NCBI RefSeq assembly: GCF_014643375.1
Contig: NZ_BMJJ01000001.1
Span: 62,001 to 126,000 of the forward strand
Source: Aureimonas glaciei
GTDB taxonomy: Bacteria > Pseudomonadota > Alphaproteobacteria > Rhizobiales > Rhizobiaceae
DNA: 64,000 nt
Direction of reading: 5' to 3'
Shown piece by piece: positions 40,394-47,783 of the stretch; positions within the stretch are counted from its first letter, which is position 1; every line of letters starts with the position of its first letter. The notes under the pieces were generated by a model. The model worked only from the letters and a program-made list of their open reading frames with translations. It ran no database searches and was not told where the DNA came from. The translations under genes and the position numbers were made by a program.

Positions 40394-41128
40394 ATGCCCA
40401 TCCTCTTTCCCGCCATCGACCTGAAGGAGGGCGCCTGCGTGCGCCTGAAACTCGGCGACATGGACCAGGCGACCGTCTACAACGCCGATCCGGCGGCGCA
40501 GGCGCGAGAATTCCGTGACCTCGGCTTCACGCATCTGCACGTTGTCGACCTGAACGGCGCCTTCGAGGGAAGGGCGGTGAATGCCGGCGCGGTCGAGGCG
40601 ATCCTCGCCGAGGTCGGGGGCGAGATGGCGGTGCAGCTCGGCGGCGGCATCCGCTCGATGGCCGACATCGAGCGCTGGCTGGAAAAAGGCGTCGGCCGGG
40701 TAATTCTCGGCACCGTCGCCCTGCGCGATCCGGCGCTGGTGCGCGAGGCGGCGAAGCGCTTTCCCGGCCGCATCGTCGTCGGCATCGACGCCAAGGGCGG
40801 TCTTGTGGCGGTCGAAGGCTGGGCCGAGACCTCGGCGCTCTCCGTGGTGGACCTCGCCCGCCAGTTCGAGGACGCCGGCGTTGCGGCGATCGTCTACACC
40901 GACATCGACCGCGACGGCATCCTCGCCGGCATCAACTGGGAAGCGACCATCGATCTGGCGGAAGCCGTCTCGATGCCGGTCATCGCCTCCGGCGGCCTCG
41001 CCTCGATCGCCGACATCGTCCGCCTGACCATGCCGGACGCTGCGAAGCTTGAGGGTGCGATCTCGGGTCGCGCCCTCTACGACGGCCGCATCGACGCGGA
41101 AGAGGCGTTGAGGGTTCTGGCGGGGTAG
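40394..41128 (+). CDS. hisA: Phosphoribosylformimino-5-aminoimidazole carboxamide ribotide isomerase
   Basis: Isomerase preceding HisHF. The 244-residue TIM barrel begins [20 protein letters not shown] with catalytic Asp9 and has [13 protein letters not shown] with the second catalytic Asp. The ATG at 40394 gives the family length; the frame is open from 40355. It ends the right-hand his group. In relatives hisF and hisE follow; here a 500-bp repeat-rich region and then a TA module follow instead. Confidence 0.96.
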   Translation: MPILFPAIDLKEGACVRLKLGDMDQATVYNADPAAQAREFRDLGFTHLHVVDLNGAFEGRAVNAGAVEAILAEVGGEMAVQLGGGIRSMADIERWLEKGVGRVILGTVALRDPALVREAAKRFPGRIVVGIDAKGGLVAVEGWAETSALSVVDLARQFEDAGVAAIVYTDIDRDGILAGINWEATIDLAEAVSMPVIASGGLASIADIVRLTMPDAAKLEGAISGRALYDGRIDAEEALRVLAG

Positions 41129-41176
41129 GGCGCGCGGCTCCTACTCGCGTTTCCTGCCGTGCGCGACCGTTTCCAT

Positions 41177-41263
41177 GCCCCTCATCCTGAGCCCGTCGAA
41201 GGGCGAGGGGCACGCACGACCGTCGTGCCGACCCCCCGTGGTTCGACAGGCTCACCATGAGGG
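41177..41263. repeat. Composite repeat of the CCTCATCCTGAGC/GCTCACCATGAGG type
   Basis: CCCCTCATCCTGAGCCCGTC with its partner arm AAGGGCGAGGGG at 41177-41211, then CGTGGTTCGACAGGCTCACC up to 41263, the inverted counterpart of the 20489 element. Such palindromes are common in alphaproteobacterial intergenic regions. The whole gap 41129-41630 (502 bp) holds only repeats and no gene. Confidence 0.7.
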
Positions 41264-41354
41264 ACTTGGCGTCGGGCTCTGCATGGGCCCGGGAGACGAC
41301 CGACGGAGACGCCAACGTGCTGGCATCCGGCCGAAGGCTGCGGCCTCTAGATTT

Positions 41355-41514
41355 CGTCATCCCGGCCTTGAGCCGGGATCCATGCCGAGGCGACGACGAT
41401 CCCCTCCGGCTCAGGATAGGCTCCGGCTGGCAAGGCGCCATCCCAAGGGAATGTCTACCGGACCGCGCTTGTTCAGCGGCTTGGCATGGATCCCGGGTCA
41501 AGCCCGGGATGACG
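41355..41514. repeat. Pair of inverted GTCATCCCGG palindromes
   Basis: CGTCATCCCGG..CCGGGATCCATGCC at 41355-41386 and its near-exact inverse GGCATGGATCCCGGG to GATGACG at 41483-41514 flank 96 bp of unique sequence. The same arm occurs at 18159. The arrangement looks like a two-ended repeat module. Confidence 0.7.
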
Positions 41515-41630
41515 AGCGGAGAAGGATGCGCCACCCTCGGCCTTTTGCAGCGAGCGCGAAAGAACTGCTCGCCGCAGGCCCATAGCTGCTGGCCCGTGGC
41601 CGCAAAGAAGGGCCCTTGCGTAATCGCCGT

Positions 41631-41924
41631 TTAGGCGACGTCATCCAGCCACCGCCGCAGCGCGTCGTTGGCGCGCGACTCCCAGCCCGGTCCTGTCGCC
41701 CGCATCCGCTCGACGAGATCGCCGTCGAGGTCGACCGAAACTTTCGGCTTTGCCGCCTGGAGGTCGAGCGCCGCCTGCGCGGCGACGAGCCTAGCATAGA
41801 GTTCCGGCATCGCCTCGGCCATCGGCTTGGCCTGAGCCAGTTCCTCTTCGGTCAGTTCCGGACTGTCGACCGCGTCCCAGTCCTCGCGACTGTAGCCGCG
41901 GCCCTCGACGAATTCCTTAGTCAC
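41631..41924 (-). CDS. brnA: BrnA-like antitoxin
   Basis: 97-residue acidic protein downstream of a BrnT-like toxin with a 4-bp overlap. The N-terminal half is acidic and helical; the C-terminal half contains KVSVDLDGDLVERMRATGPG and ALRRWLDDV, a ribbon-helix-helix type DNA-binding end typical of BrnA. The toxin-first order and overlap match brnTA. It probably represses its own promoter through the inverted repeat at 42173. Confidence 0.82.
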   Translation of the reverse strand: MTKEFVEGRGYSREDWDAVDSPELTEEELAQAKPMAEAMPELYARLVAAQAALDLQAAKPKVSVDLDGDLVERMRATGPGWESRANDALRRWLDDVA

Positions 41925-42163
41925 AACAGCCTCCTTTCACCGCGTGAGGCAGGGCGCATGCTGATGATGGAGACCGCCTCTGCTCCCAGCGGCGCAAAGA
42001 CCACCGTGGTTGGACCGTCGAGATCAGCAATGGCAATCAGGCGACCGTTCCTGGCCGGAACGATCGCTGCCCTGATGAAGAAGTGGACATCGATTGCGGC
42101 AAAATCCATCCCGTGCTTTTCGAGATTGGCCCGCCGTTTGCGATCGCCCCAGACCATCTTCAT
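41921..42163 (-). CDS. brnT: BrnT-like ribonuclease toxin
   Basis: 80-residue BrnT-family toxin. VWGDRKRRANLEKHGMDFAA matches the family signature W-x-x-x-K-x-x-x-N-x-x-K-H-G-I/V-x-F, followed by strands with AIADLDGPTTVVFAPLG and the basic end RPASRGERRLL. BrnT is a RelE-like ribonuclease in Brucella. The ATG at 42163 starts the consensus; an upstream TTG adds five residues. The antitoxin gene overlaps it by 4 bp. Confidence 0.84.
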   Translation of the reverse strand: MKMVWGDRKRRANLEKHGMDFAAIDVHFFIRAAIVPARNGRLIAIADLDGPTTVVFAPLGAEAVSIISMRPASRGERRLL

Positions 42164-42172
42164 GGGACGAAT

Positions 42173-42182
42173 ATACAAGTAT
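42173..42182. promoter_or_regulatory. Operator-like palindrome upstream of brnT
   Basis: ATACAAGTAT, arms ATAC/GTAT, lies 10 bp before the brnT ATG in an AT-rich patch that could hold the -10 element. Repression by BrnA is known for the family; here it is inferred. Confidence 0.45.
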
Positions 42183-42275
42183 CGAGGAGATCTCGCGAGT
42201 CAGATCAAATGATCCGACCCGTCACCTTCCGGCAGCTCCGGGGCAAGGGGAGACCGCCGCCCGGCCGCTCCCCCC

Positions 42276-42893
42276 TCACACCGAGTGCGAGAAAATATCC
42301 TGTTCGTCCCAGCCGAGAAGGTCGAGTTTGGCGCGCGTCGGCAGGTAGGCGAAGGTCTCGCGGGCGATGTCGAGCCGTTCCTCGCGTTCGAGCTTCTTCA
42401 AGAGCACGGCCATCAGGTCGTGCAGATAGAGAACGTCCGAAGCGGCGTATTCGATCTGCGCCGGCGACAGCGTCTCGGCGGCCCAGTCGGAGGACTGCTG
42501 CTGCTTCGACATGTCGACGCCGATCAGCTCCTTGGTGAGATCCTTCAGCCCGTGCCGGTCGGTGTAGGTGCGCGTCAGCCGCGAGGCGATCTTGGTGCAG
42601 AACACCGGCGCCGTCATCACGCCGAAGGCGTGGTAGAGCGCGGCGATGTCGAAGCGGGCGTAGTGAAAAATCTTCACCCGGGTCGGATCGGCGAGGAGCT
42701 GGCAGAGGTTCGGCGCCTCGCGCTGGCCCTTGGCGATCTGCACCACGTCGGCGGTGCCGTCGCCGGAGGACAGCTGCACGACGCAGAGCCGGTCGCGCCT
42801 TGTGTCGAGGCCGAGCGTCTCGGTGTCGATGGCGACCGAGCCGGTGTAGCGGGCGAGGTCGGGCAGGTCGCCCTTGTGGACGCGGATGGTCAT
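42276..42893 (-). CDS. RNase D-like 3'-5' exonuclease (short form)
   Basis: 205-residue DEDDy nuclease: VAIDTETLGLDTRRDRL (Asp and Glu), KIFHYARFDIAAL (Asp), and DVLYLHDLMAVLL with Tyr and Asp. It lacks the HRDC domains of E. coli RNase D, which has about 375 residues. Short forms of this type are usual in Hyphomicrobiales. It probably trims tRNA or other RNA 3' ends. It stands between the BrnTA and VapBC modules on the same strand. Confidence 0.88.
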   Translation of the reverse strand: MTIRVHKGDLPDLARYTGSVAIDTETLGLDTRRDRLCVVQLSSGDGTADVVQIAKGQREAPNLCQLLADPTRVKIFHYARFDIAALYHAFGVMTAPVFCTKIASRLTRTYTDRHGLKDLTKELIGVDMSKQQQSSDWAAETLSPAQIEYAASDVLYLHDLMAVLLKKLEREERLDIARETFAYLPTRAKLDLLGWDEQDIFSHSV

Positions 42894-43013
42894 GGAAAGC
42901 CTCTTCGGGATCGCGCGGCCCGCACCGCGGAGCCGCCAGGAATGTGCGCTGCTGGCGCCGTCCTGCTGTCAGAAACGCAAACCACCGTCCGGGTCAAGCA
43001 GAAGCCCTGCGCG

Positions 43014-43406
43014 TCAGGCCGCCTCGATGTCGGTCGCAGCGAAAGCGCGGCCCTTGTAGAGCAGGGGCAGACGATAATAGCGCGCCGCGGCATAGGCGAG
43101 GCAGTCGTCGCGCGTCAGCCCGGCGGGCCGGCCCGGGCCGAAGCGGCCGAGCGCCTCGGCCGCCGGCGCCACCAGCTGCACCGGAAGCGACACCACCTTG
43201 ATCCCCATCAGTGCCAGGAATTCGCGGACCGCGGCCTCGCTCTCGACCGGCGACAGGCCGAGCGCCGCGGCGACGCCCTCGGCCGCCTGCAGCGCCGCCA
43301 CGGGCGAGGTCAGGCGCTGCGGCGCGCCTTGCAGGCGGGCGGCCAGGATGCGCGCCTCGTCCTCGTCGAGCAGCATGGCGAGTAGCGCAGAGACGTCGAC
43401 GAACAT
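43014..43406 (-). CDS. vapC: VapC-like PIN-domain toxin
   Basis: 130-residue PIN-domain ribonuclease. FVDVSALLAMLLDEDEARIL has the first Asp (Asp4), and TRDDCLAYAAARYYRLPLLYKGRAFAATDI has the later acidic and structural residues of VapC. The frame is open to 43616, but the ATG at 43406 overlaps the antitoxin stop (TGATG), so translation is coupled. Family placement is firm; nuclease target is unknown. Confidence 0.87.
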   Translation of the reverse strand: MFVDVSALLAMLLDEDEARILAARLQGAPQRLTSPVAALQAAEGVAAALGLSPVESEAAVREFLALMGIKVVSLPVQLVAPAAEALGRFGPGRPAGLTRDDCLAYAAARYYRLPLLYKGRAFAATDIEAA

Positions 43407-43609
43407 CAGGTCTCCGGCCGGGCGGCGGCGCGCGCCTTGAGATCGCGGCAGAAGGCGGCGGCGAGGTCGGGCAGGGCGGGCTTGGCCGCCTCGCGCGCCA
43501 CCGCTTCCTGCAGCGCCAGATGCACCGCGTCGGTCAGGCCGAGATGCTTCATCCCGGCAAACTTTCGCGCCAGCGCGTCGGTCTCGGCATTCTTGATGTG
43601 AAAGGGCAT
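43406..43609 (-). CDS. vapB: VapB-like antitoxin
   Basis: 67-residue protein MPFHIKNAETDALARKFAGM continuing KHLGLTDAVHLALQEAV, matching the Rv0623/PSK-type antitoxin consensus paired with VapC. The C-terminal part would wrap the toxin. Direct repeats CGGG(G/T)ATAG at 43626-43634 and 43640-43648 lie just upstream and may be its operator; CTATAC on the reverse strand may be a -10 element. The pair is divergent from ppk2. Confidence 0.82.
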   Translation of the reverse strand: MPFHIKNAETDALARKFAGMKHLGLTDAVHLALQEAVAREAAKPALPDLAAAFCRDLKARAAARPET

Positions 43610-43823
43610 GCGGCACCGTCGATCCCGGGGATAGATCACCGGGTATAGAAGGATATCCTGTTCTGTCCAGCCGGGCGCGCCATCCGCAGATCGCGGAAGT
43701 ATAACATGGGATCCGCGGGAAGCGGCAGACCCGGTGCGGCGGTGTGACGCCGAGGGGTCTGCGCTGTCACATATCCGCAATCAAAACCGCGCAAGGCTGC
43801 GGCAAAGCCTCGAGGATCCCGCC

Positions 43824-44738
43824 ATGGACAACGCCCAGCCGCCGCGCCGCATCGCCGACTTCGACCGGATGCGCGCCGAAATCGCCGATTCGCTCGACGA
43901 GGAACTCGAACTGCAGATGGACGAGGAGAGCCTGGAGCTTCCCGCGGCCGATGCCGCAGCGGCGGGGCTCGAGCGCCGCCGCTATTTCCGCGAGCTGTTC
44001 CGGCTGCAGCGCGAGCTGGTGCGGCTGCAGGACTGGGTGCAGGACCAGAAGCTGAAGGTCGTGGTGATCTTCGAGGGCCGCGATTCCGCCGGCAAGGGCG
44101 GCGCCATCAAGCGCATCACCCAGCGCCTCAACCCGCGCGTCTGCCGCGTGGTGGCGCTGCCCGCCCCCTCCGAGCGCGAGCGCAGCCAGTGGTATTTCCA
44201 GCGCTACGTGCCGCATCTGCCGGCCGGCGGCGAAATGGTCCTGTTCGACCGCTCCTGGTATAACCGCGCCGGCGTCGAGCGCGTCATGGGCTTCTGCTCG
44301 CCGGACGAGGTCGAGGAGTTCTTCCGCACCGTTCCCGATTTCGAGCGCATGCTGGTGCGCTCGGGCATCATCCTCATCAAGTACTGGTTCTCGATCACCG
44401 ACGAGGAGCAGGAATTCCGCTTCAACATGCGCATCCACGATCCCTTGAAGCAGTGGAAGCTCTCGCCGATGGACGTCGAATCGCGCCGTCGCTGGGAGGA
44501 TTATACAAGGGCGAAGGAAGCCATGCTCGAGCGCACGCACATTCCGGAAGCGCCGTGGTGGGTGGTCGAGGCGGTCGACAAGAAGAAGGCGCGGCTGAAC
44601 TGCATCGCCCATCTCCTGGCCCAGATCCCCTATCAGGACGTCGCCAAGCCGGAGGTGACGCTGCCGCCGCGGGTGCGCCACGACGACTATGTCCGCCACC
44701 CCGTGCCGGCCGACATGTACGTGCCGGAAATCTACTGA
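43824..44738 (+). CDS. ppk2: Polyphosphate kinase 2
   Basis: 304-residue PPK2-type kinase that transfers phosphate between polyphosphate and nucleoside diphosphates. The Walker A-like motif VVIFEGRDSAGKGGAIKRI is near residues 75-93 and the Walker B region FDRSWYNRAGVERVMGF near 140. The N-terminal 50 residues are acidic. The ATG at 43824 has GAGG 9 nt upstream. It faces the vapBC module across a 214-bp divergent region. Nucleotide preference (GDP or ADP) cannot be settled here. Confidence 0.92.
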   Translation: MDNAQPPRRIADFDRMRAEIADSLDEELELQMDEESLELPAADAAAAGLERRRYFRELFRLQRELVRLQDWVQDQKLKVVVIFEGRDSAGKGGAIKRITQRLNPRVCRVVALPAPSERERSQWYFQRYVPHLPAGGEMVLFDRSWYNRAGVERVMGFCSPDEVEEFFRTVPDFERMLVRSGIILIKYWFSITDEEQEFRFNMRIHDPLKQWKLSPMDVESRRRWEDYTRAKEAMLERTHIPEAPWWVVEAVDKKKARLNCIAHLLAQIPYQDVAKPEVTLPPRVRHDDYVRHPVPADMYVPEIY

Positions 44739-44988
44739 GACGCCCGCTGCCGGTGATGCCCGACGGTGATCGCCGGCCTGCGGCGATCGCCGGCCACGGC
44801 CGCCCGCGACGGCGGTTGCGCTTGCGATCGGACGCTGCCAGCGCAATGCTCGGCCTGCGCCTTTCCTCACCTCCCTCTTCCGGACTTTTCGACTGACCGC
44901 TCCGCCCCCTGCCGCGTCTCCGGCGCACCCCATCATTCCCGCGACCCGGCCGAGCCTGATCTGGGGCTTCGAGTTCGCCGATGGCGCC

Positions 44989-45948
44989 GTGGCGGCCCTA
45001 AATCGGCAGGGTGGGCGGGACGAGGGCTCGGGGCGCGATCCCGTCGACGACCCCCTGCCGCCGCCAGGCCGCCTGCGCTGGTTTCACGTGAATCTCGCCG
45101 ACCAGTCGAGCTGCCGCTGGATCGCAGACCTCTCGTGTCTGCCCGAAGCGGTCCGCGATCTGCTCCTGTCGCCGGAGGGCCATCAGCGCGCTTTGGTCGA
45201 GGGCGGCTTCGTTGCGCTGGTGCTGCACGACTTCGAGGTCGACTTCGGCAAGGACGAGACCTCCCGCATCGGCGCCCTGCGGGTCGCCATCGGCCCCGGC
45301 CTGATGATCACGGCGCGGCACCACCCGCTGCACGCCGCCGACATCGTCAAGCGCCGCATCGACGCCGGCGCGCGGCCCGTGGGCGCCGCCGAGGCGCTGG
45401 ATCTTCTCGTCACTGCGATCGCCTCCATCGCCGCCCGCTCGACGCAGGCGATGACCGCGCGGATCCAGGCGAGCGAGGACGCGCTGCTGTCCGACGGCTG
45501 GGAGCCGGACCCGCGCGACCTCGTCGCCTGGCGTCGTCGCAGCGTGCAGCTGCATCGCCAGCTCTCCGGGATCCGCGGCGTGCTGCTACGGCTTGAGGAA
45601 GACGAGGATCTGCCGCCCCTTCTGTTGCCGGCGGTCGAGCGGCTCGGCCAGCGCGTCGCTGCCCTCGACAGCGATGTCGTCTCGGCCCAGAGCGATCTGC
45701 GCCTCCTGCGCGACGAACTCGACCTCCAGGCGCAGCGGCGCACCAACCGCAATCTCTACGTCCTGTCGATCCTCTCGGCGCTGCTCCTGCCGGCGACGCT
45801 CGTCACCGGCCTCTTCGGCATGAACACCGCCGGCATGCCCTTCGCACATTCGCCCTGGGGCACCGTCTTCGGCGCCCTCGCCGCGGCAGCTTCCGCGGGC
45901 GCGGTCTATGTCTGGCTGCGACGGCAGGGGTTTTTGGACGGGCGGTAG
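44989..45948 (+). CDS. zntB: CorA/ZntB-family divalent cation transporter
   Basis: 319-residue CorA-type channel. The soluble N-terminal domain is followed by two C-terminal helices with GMN in TGLFGMNTAGMPF after the first and a short basic tail. The 44989 GTG is the first clear start, but in-frame sequence just before it (SLIWGFEFADGAV) resembles the conserved N-terminal strand of ZntB, and no ATG, GTG or TTG precedes it. A non-standard start (CTG at 44893 or ATT at 44935) or an annotation limit is possible. A parS-like site lies inside at 45080. Ion preference is not determined. Confidence 0.82.
   Translation: MAALNRQGGRDEGSGRDPVDDPLPPPGRLRWFHVNLADQSSCRWIADLSCLPEAVRDLLLSPEGHQRALVEGGFVALVLHDFEVDFGKDETSRIGALRVAIGPGLMITARHHPLHAADIVKRRIDAGARPVGAAEALDLLVTAIASIAARSTQAMTARIQASEDALLSDGWEPDPRDLVAWRRRSVQLHRQLSGIRGVLLRLEEDEDLPPLLLPAVERLGQRVAALDSDVVSAQSDLRLLRDELDLQAQRRTNRNLYVLSILSALLLPATLVTGLFGMNTAGMPFAHSPWGTVFGALAAAASAGAVYVWLRRQGFLDGR
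45080..45095. promoter_or_regulatory. parS-like site inside zntB
   Basis: GGTTTCACGTGAATCT matches the parS consensus at 13 of 16 bases, with 13 of 14 in the core. It is identical in its first 15 bases to the site at 1011. Confidence 0.45.
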
Positions 45949-46041
45949 ACGGGCGCGGACCTTCAGGATGCGCCCGGGAGTTGGCGAAACTGCCGCGACC
46001 GGCTATGGCCACGACCATCCCATTGAAAAACGAGCTTTGCC

Positions 46042-46296
46042 ATGACCGAAACCGACACCCCCGCGCTGCCCGACCGCCTCGCCGCCGATCCGACGAGCCC
46101 GTTCCACGACGCCGAGCTTCTGGCGCGCGGCATCGGCGTGCGCTTCAAGGGGGTCGAGAAGACCAATGTCGAGGAATACTGCGTCTCCGAAGGCTGGATC
46201 CGCGTTCCCGCCGGCAATGCCAAGGACCGCCGCGGCAATCCGATGACGCTGAAGCTCAAGGGCCCGGTCGAGGTTTATCTGCGCGACCCCGAATAG
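46042..46296 (+). CDS. DUF3297 family protein
   Basis: 84-residue soluble protein. LPDRLAADPTSPFHDAELLA, then RGIGVRFKGVEKTNVEEYCV and SEGWIRVPAGNAKDRRGNPM match the DUF3297 consensus. The family has no known function. The ATG at 46042 follows a spaced GAGCTTTGCC, a weak ribosome site. It lies between zntB and cfa on the same strand. Confidence 0.86.
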   Translation: MTETDTPALPDRLAADPTSPFHDAELLARGIGVRFKGVEKTNVEEYCVSEGWIRVPAGNAKDRRGNPMTLKLKGPVEVYLRDPE

Positions 46297-46424
46297 CGGC
46301 CTCGCCGAATCGAGCGGCGGCCTCTCCGCCTTCGGTGGTCGGCCATGCAAGCAGCTGATGCCGGTGCTGTTGCATCGGCGCCCCGGCATGCCAGACTGCC
46401 CGCGGTCTTGCCGGGAGCCTGCCG

Positions 46425-47666
46425 ATGTTTCCCCTGTCGCACATGCTGAAGCGCTTCATCCAGACGGGGCGGCTCGACGTCATCGACGCCGATGGCCGGC
46501 GTCACGTCTTTGAAGGCACGCCCGGCCGCACGGTGGTGATGCGGCTGTCGGACCGCGCGCTCTACCGCAAGCTCGTGTTCAACCCGGACATGAGCGCCGG
46601 CGAGGCCTATACCGAGGGCACGCTTTCCTTCGAGGAGGGCTCGTCCCTGCGCGATTTCCTCGCGCTCTTCTCCGACAACCGCCGTGGTCTCGGCAGCTAT
46701 CCCTTGCAGAAATTCGTGCGAAAGCTGTCGGGGCCACTGCGCCAGCGGCGTCTCAGCAACGTCGTCGGCAAGGCGCAGGAAAACGTCGCGCACCACTACG
46801 ATCTCGGCAACGACTTCTACAGGCTCTTCCTCGACGCCAACATGCTCTATTCCTGCGCCTATTTTCGCCAGGAGAGCGACAGCCTGGAGACCGCGCAGCG
46901 CAACAAGCTGCGGCTCTTGGCCTCGAAGCTCGACCTGAAGCCCGGCCAGCGCGTGCTCGACATCGGCAGCGGCTGGGGCGATCTCGCGCTCTACATCGCG
47001 GCGATGGAAGAGGTCGAAGTCTTGGGCGTCACCCTTTCCACCGAACAGCAAAAGCTGTCGACGGAGCGCGCCGCGGCAGCGGGCCTGTCCAACCGCGTGC
47101 GCTTTAAACTTCTCGACTACCGCAAGGTGACGGGAAAGTTCGACCGCATCGTCTCGGTCGGCATGTTCGAGCATGTCGGGCTCAGCCACTACGACGAGTT
47201 CTTCGGCCAGATCAACGCGCTGATGCCCGACGACGGCATCGCGCTGCTGCACTCGATCGGCCATATGAGCCCGCCGGCGCGCACCTCCTCCTGGCTGCGG
47301 AAATACATCTTCCCCGGCGCCTATTCGCCCTCGCTATCGGAAGTGTTTTCCGTCGTCGAGCGCCACTCGCTCTGGGTCGCCGACGTCGAGGTGCTCCGGC
47401 TCCACTATGCCAAAACCCTCGCCATCTGGGAGGAGCGTTTCCAGGCCAACCGGCCGACGGTGGTGGAGATGTATGGCGAGCGTTTCGCCCGGATGTGGGA
47501 GTTCTACCTCCTCTCCTGCGAGACCATGTTCCGCACGGGCGCGCAGATGGTCTTCCACCTGCAGCTCTGCCGCGAGCGCACCGCCGTGCCGATCGTGCGC
47601 GACTATACCGTCGACACCCAGCGCCGGTACGCCGCCCGCGAGGCCGAGATGCTGCCGGCGGAATGA
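46425..47666 (+). CDS. cfa: Cyclopropane-fatty-acyl-phospholipid synthase
   Basis: 413-residue SAM-dependent enzyme that cyclopropanates unsaturated membrane lipids. The SAM motif QRVLDIGSGWGDLALYIAAM is at about residues 177-196, with FDRIVSVGMFEHVGLSHYDEF and the FPGAYSPSLSEV active-site segment. The N-terminal region (residues 1-110) is the lipid-binding domain typical of rhizobial Cfa. It is 128 bp after DUF3297 and 117 bp before the GAF-GGDEF-EAL gene. Confidence 0.93.
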   Translation: MFPLSHMLKRFIQTGRLDVIDADGRRHVFEGTPGRTVVMRLSDRALYRKLVFNPDMSAGEAYTEGTLSFEEGSSLRDFLALFSDNRRGLGSYPLQKFVRKLSGPLRQRRLSNVVGKAQENVAHHYDLGNDFYRLFLDANMLYSCAYFRQESDSLETAQRNKLRLLASKLDLKPGQRVLDIGSGWGDLALYIAAMEEVEVLGVTLSTEQQKLSTERAAAAGLSNRVRFKLLDYRKVTGKFDRIVSVGMFEHVGLSHYDEFFGQINALMPDDGIALLHSIGHMSPPARTSSWLRKYIFPGAYSPSLSEVFSVVERHSLWVADVEVLRLHYAKTLAIWEERFQANRPTVVEMYGERFARMWEFYLLSCETMFRTGAQMVFHLQLCRERTAVPIVRDYTVDTQRRYAAREAEMLPAE

Positions 47667-47783
47667 CCCGCGCGCCGTGGCCGGCACCGGTCGGCGCGCG
47701 AAACGACAAATGCGGTGATGTTGCTTAAGGTCTTTAGAACGCGGCTGTGATCTTCTGGGCATGAGATCAACCGCGAGCCAGAG

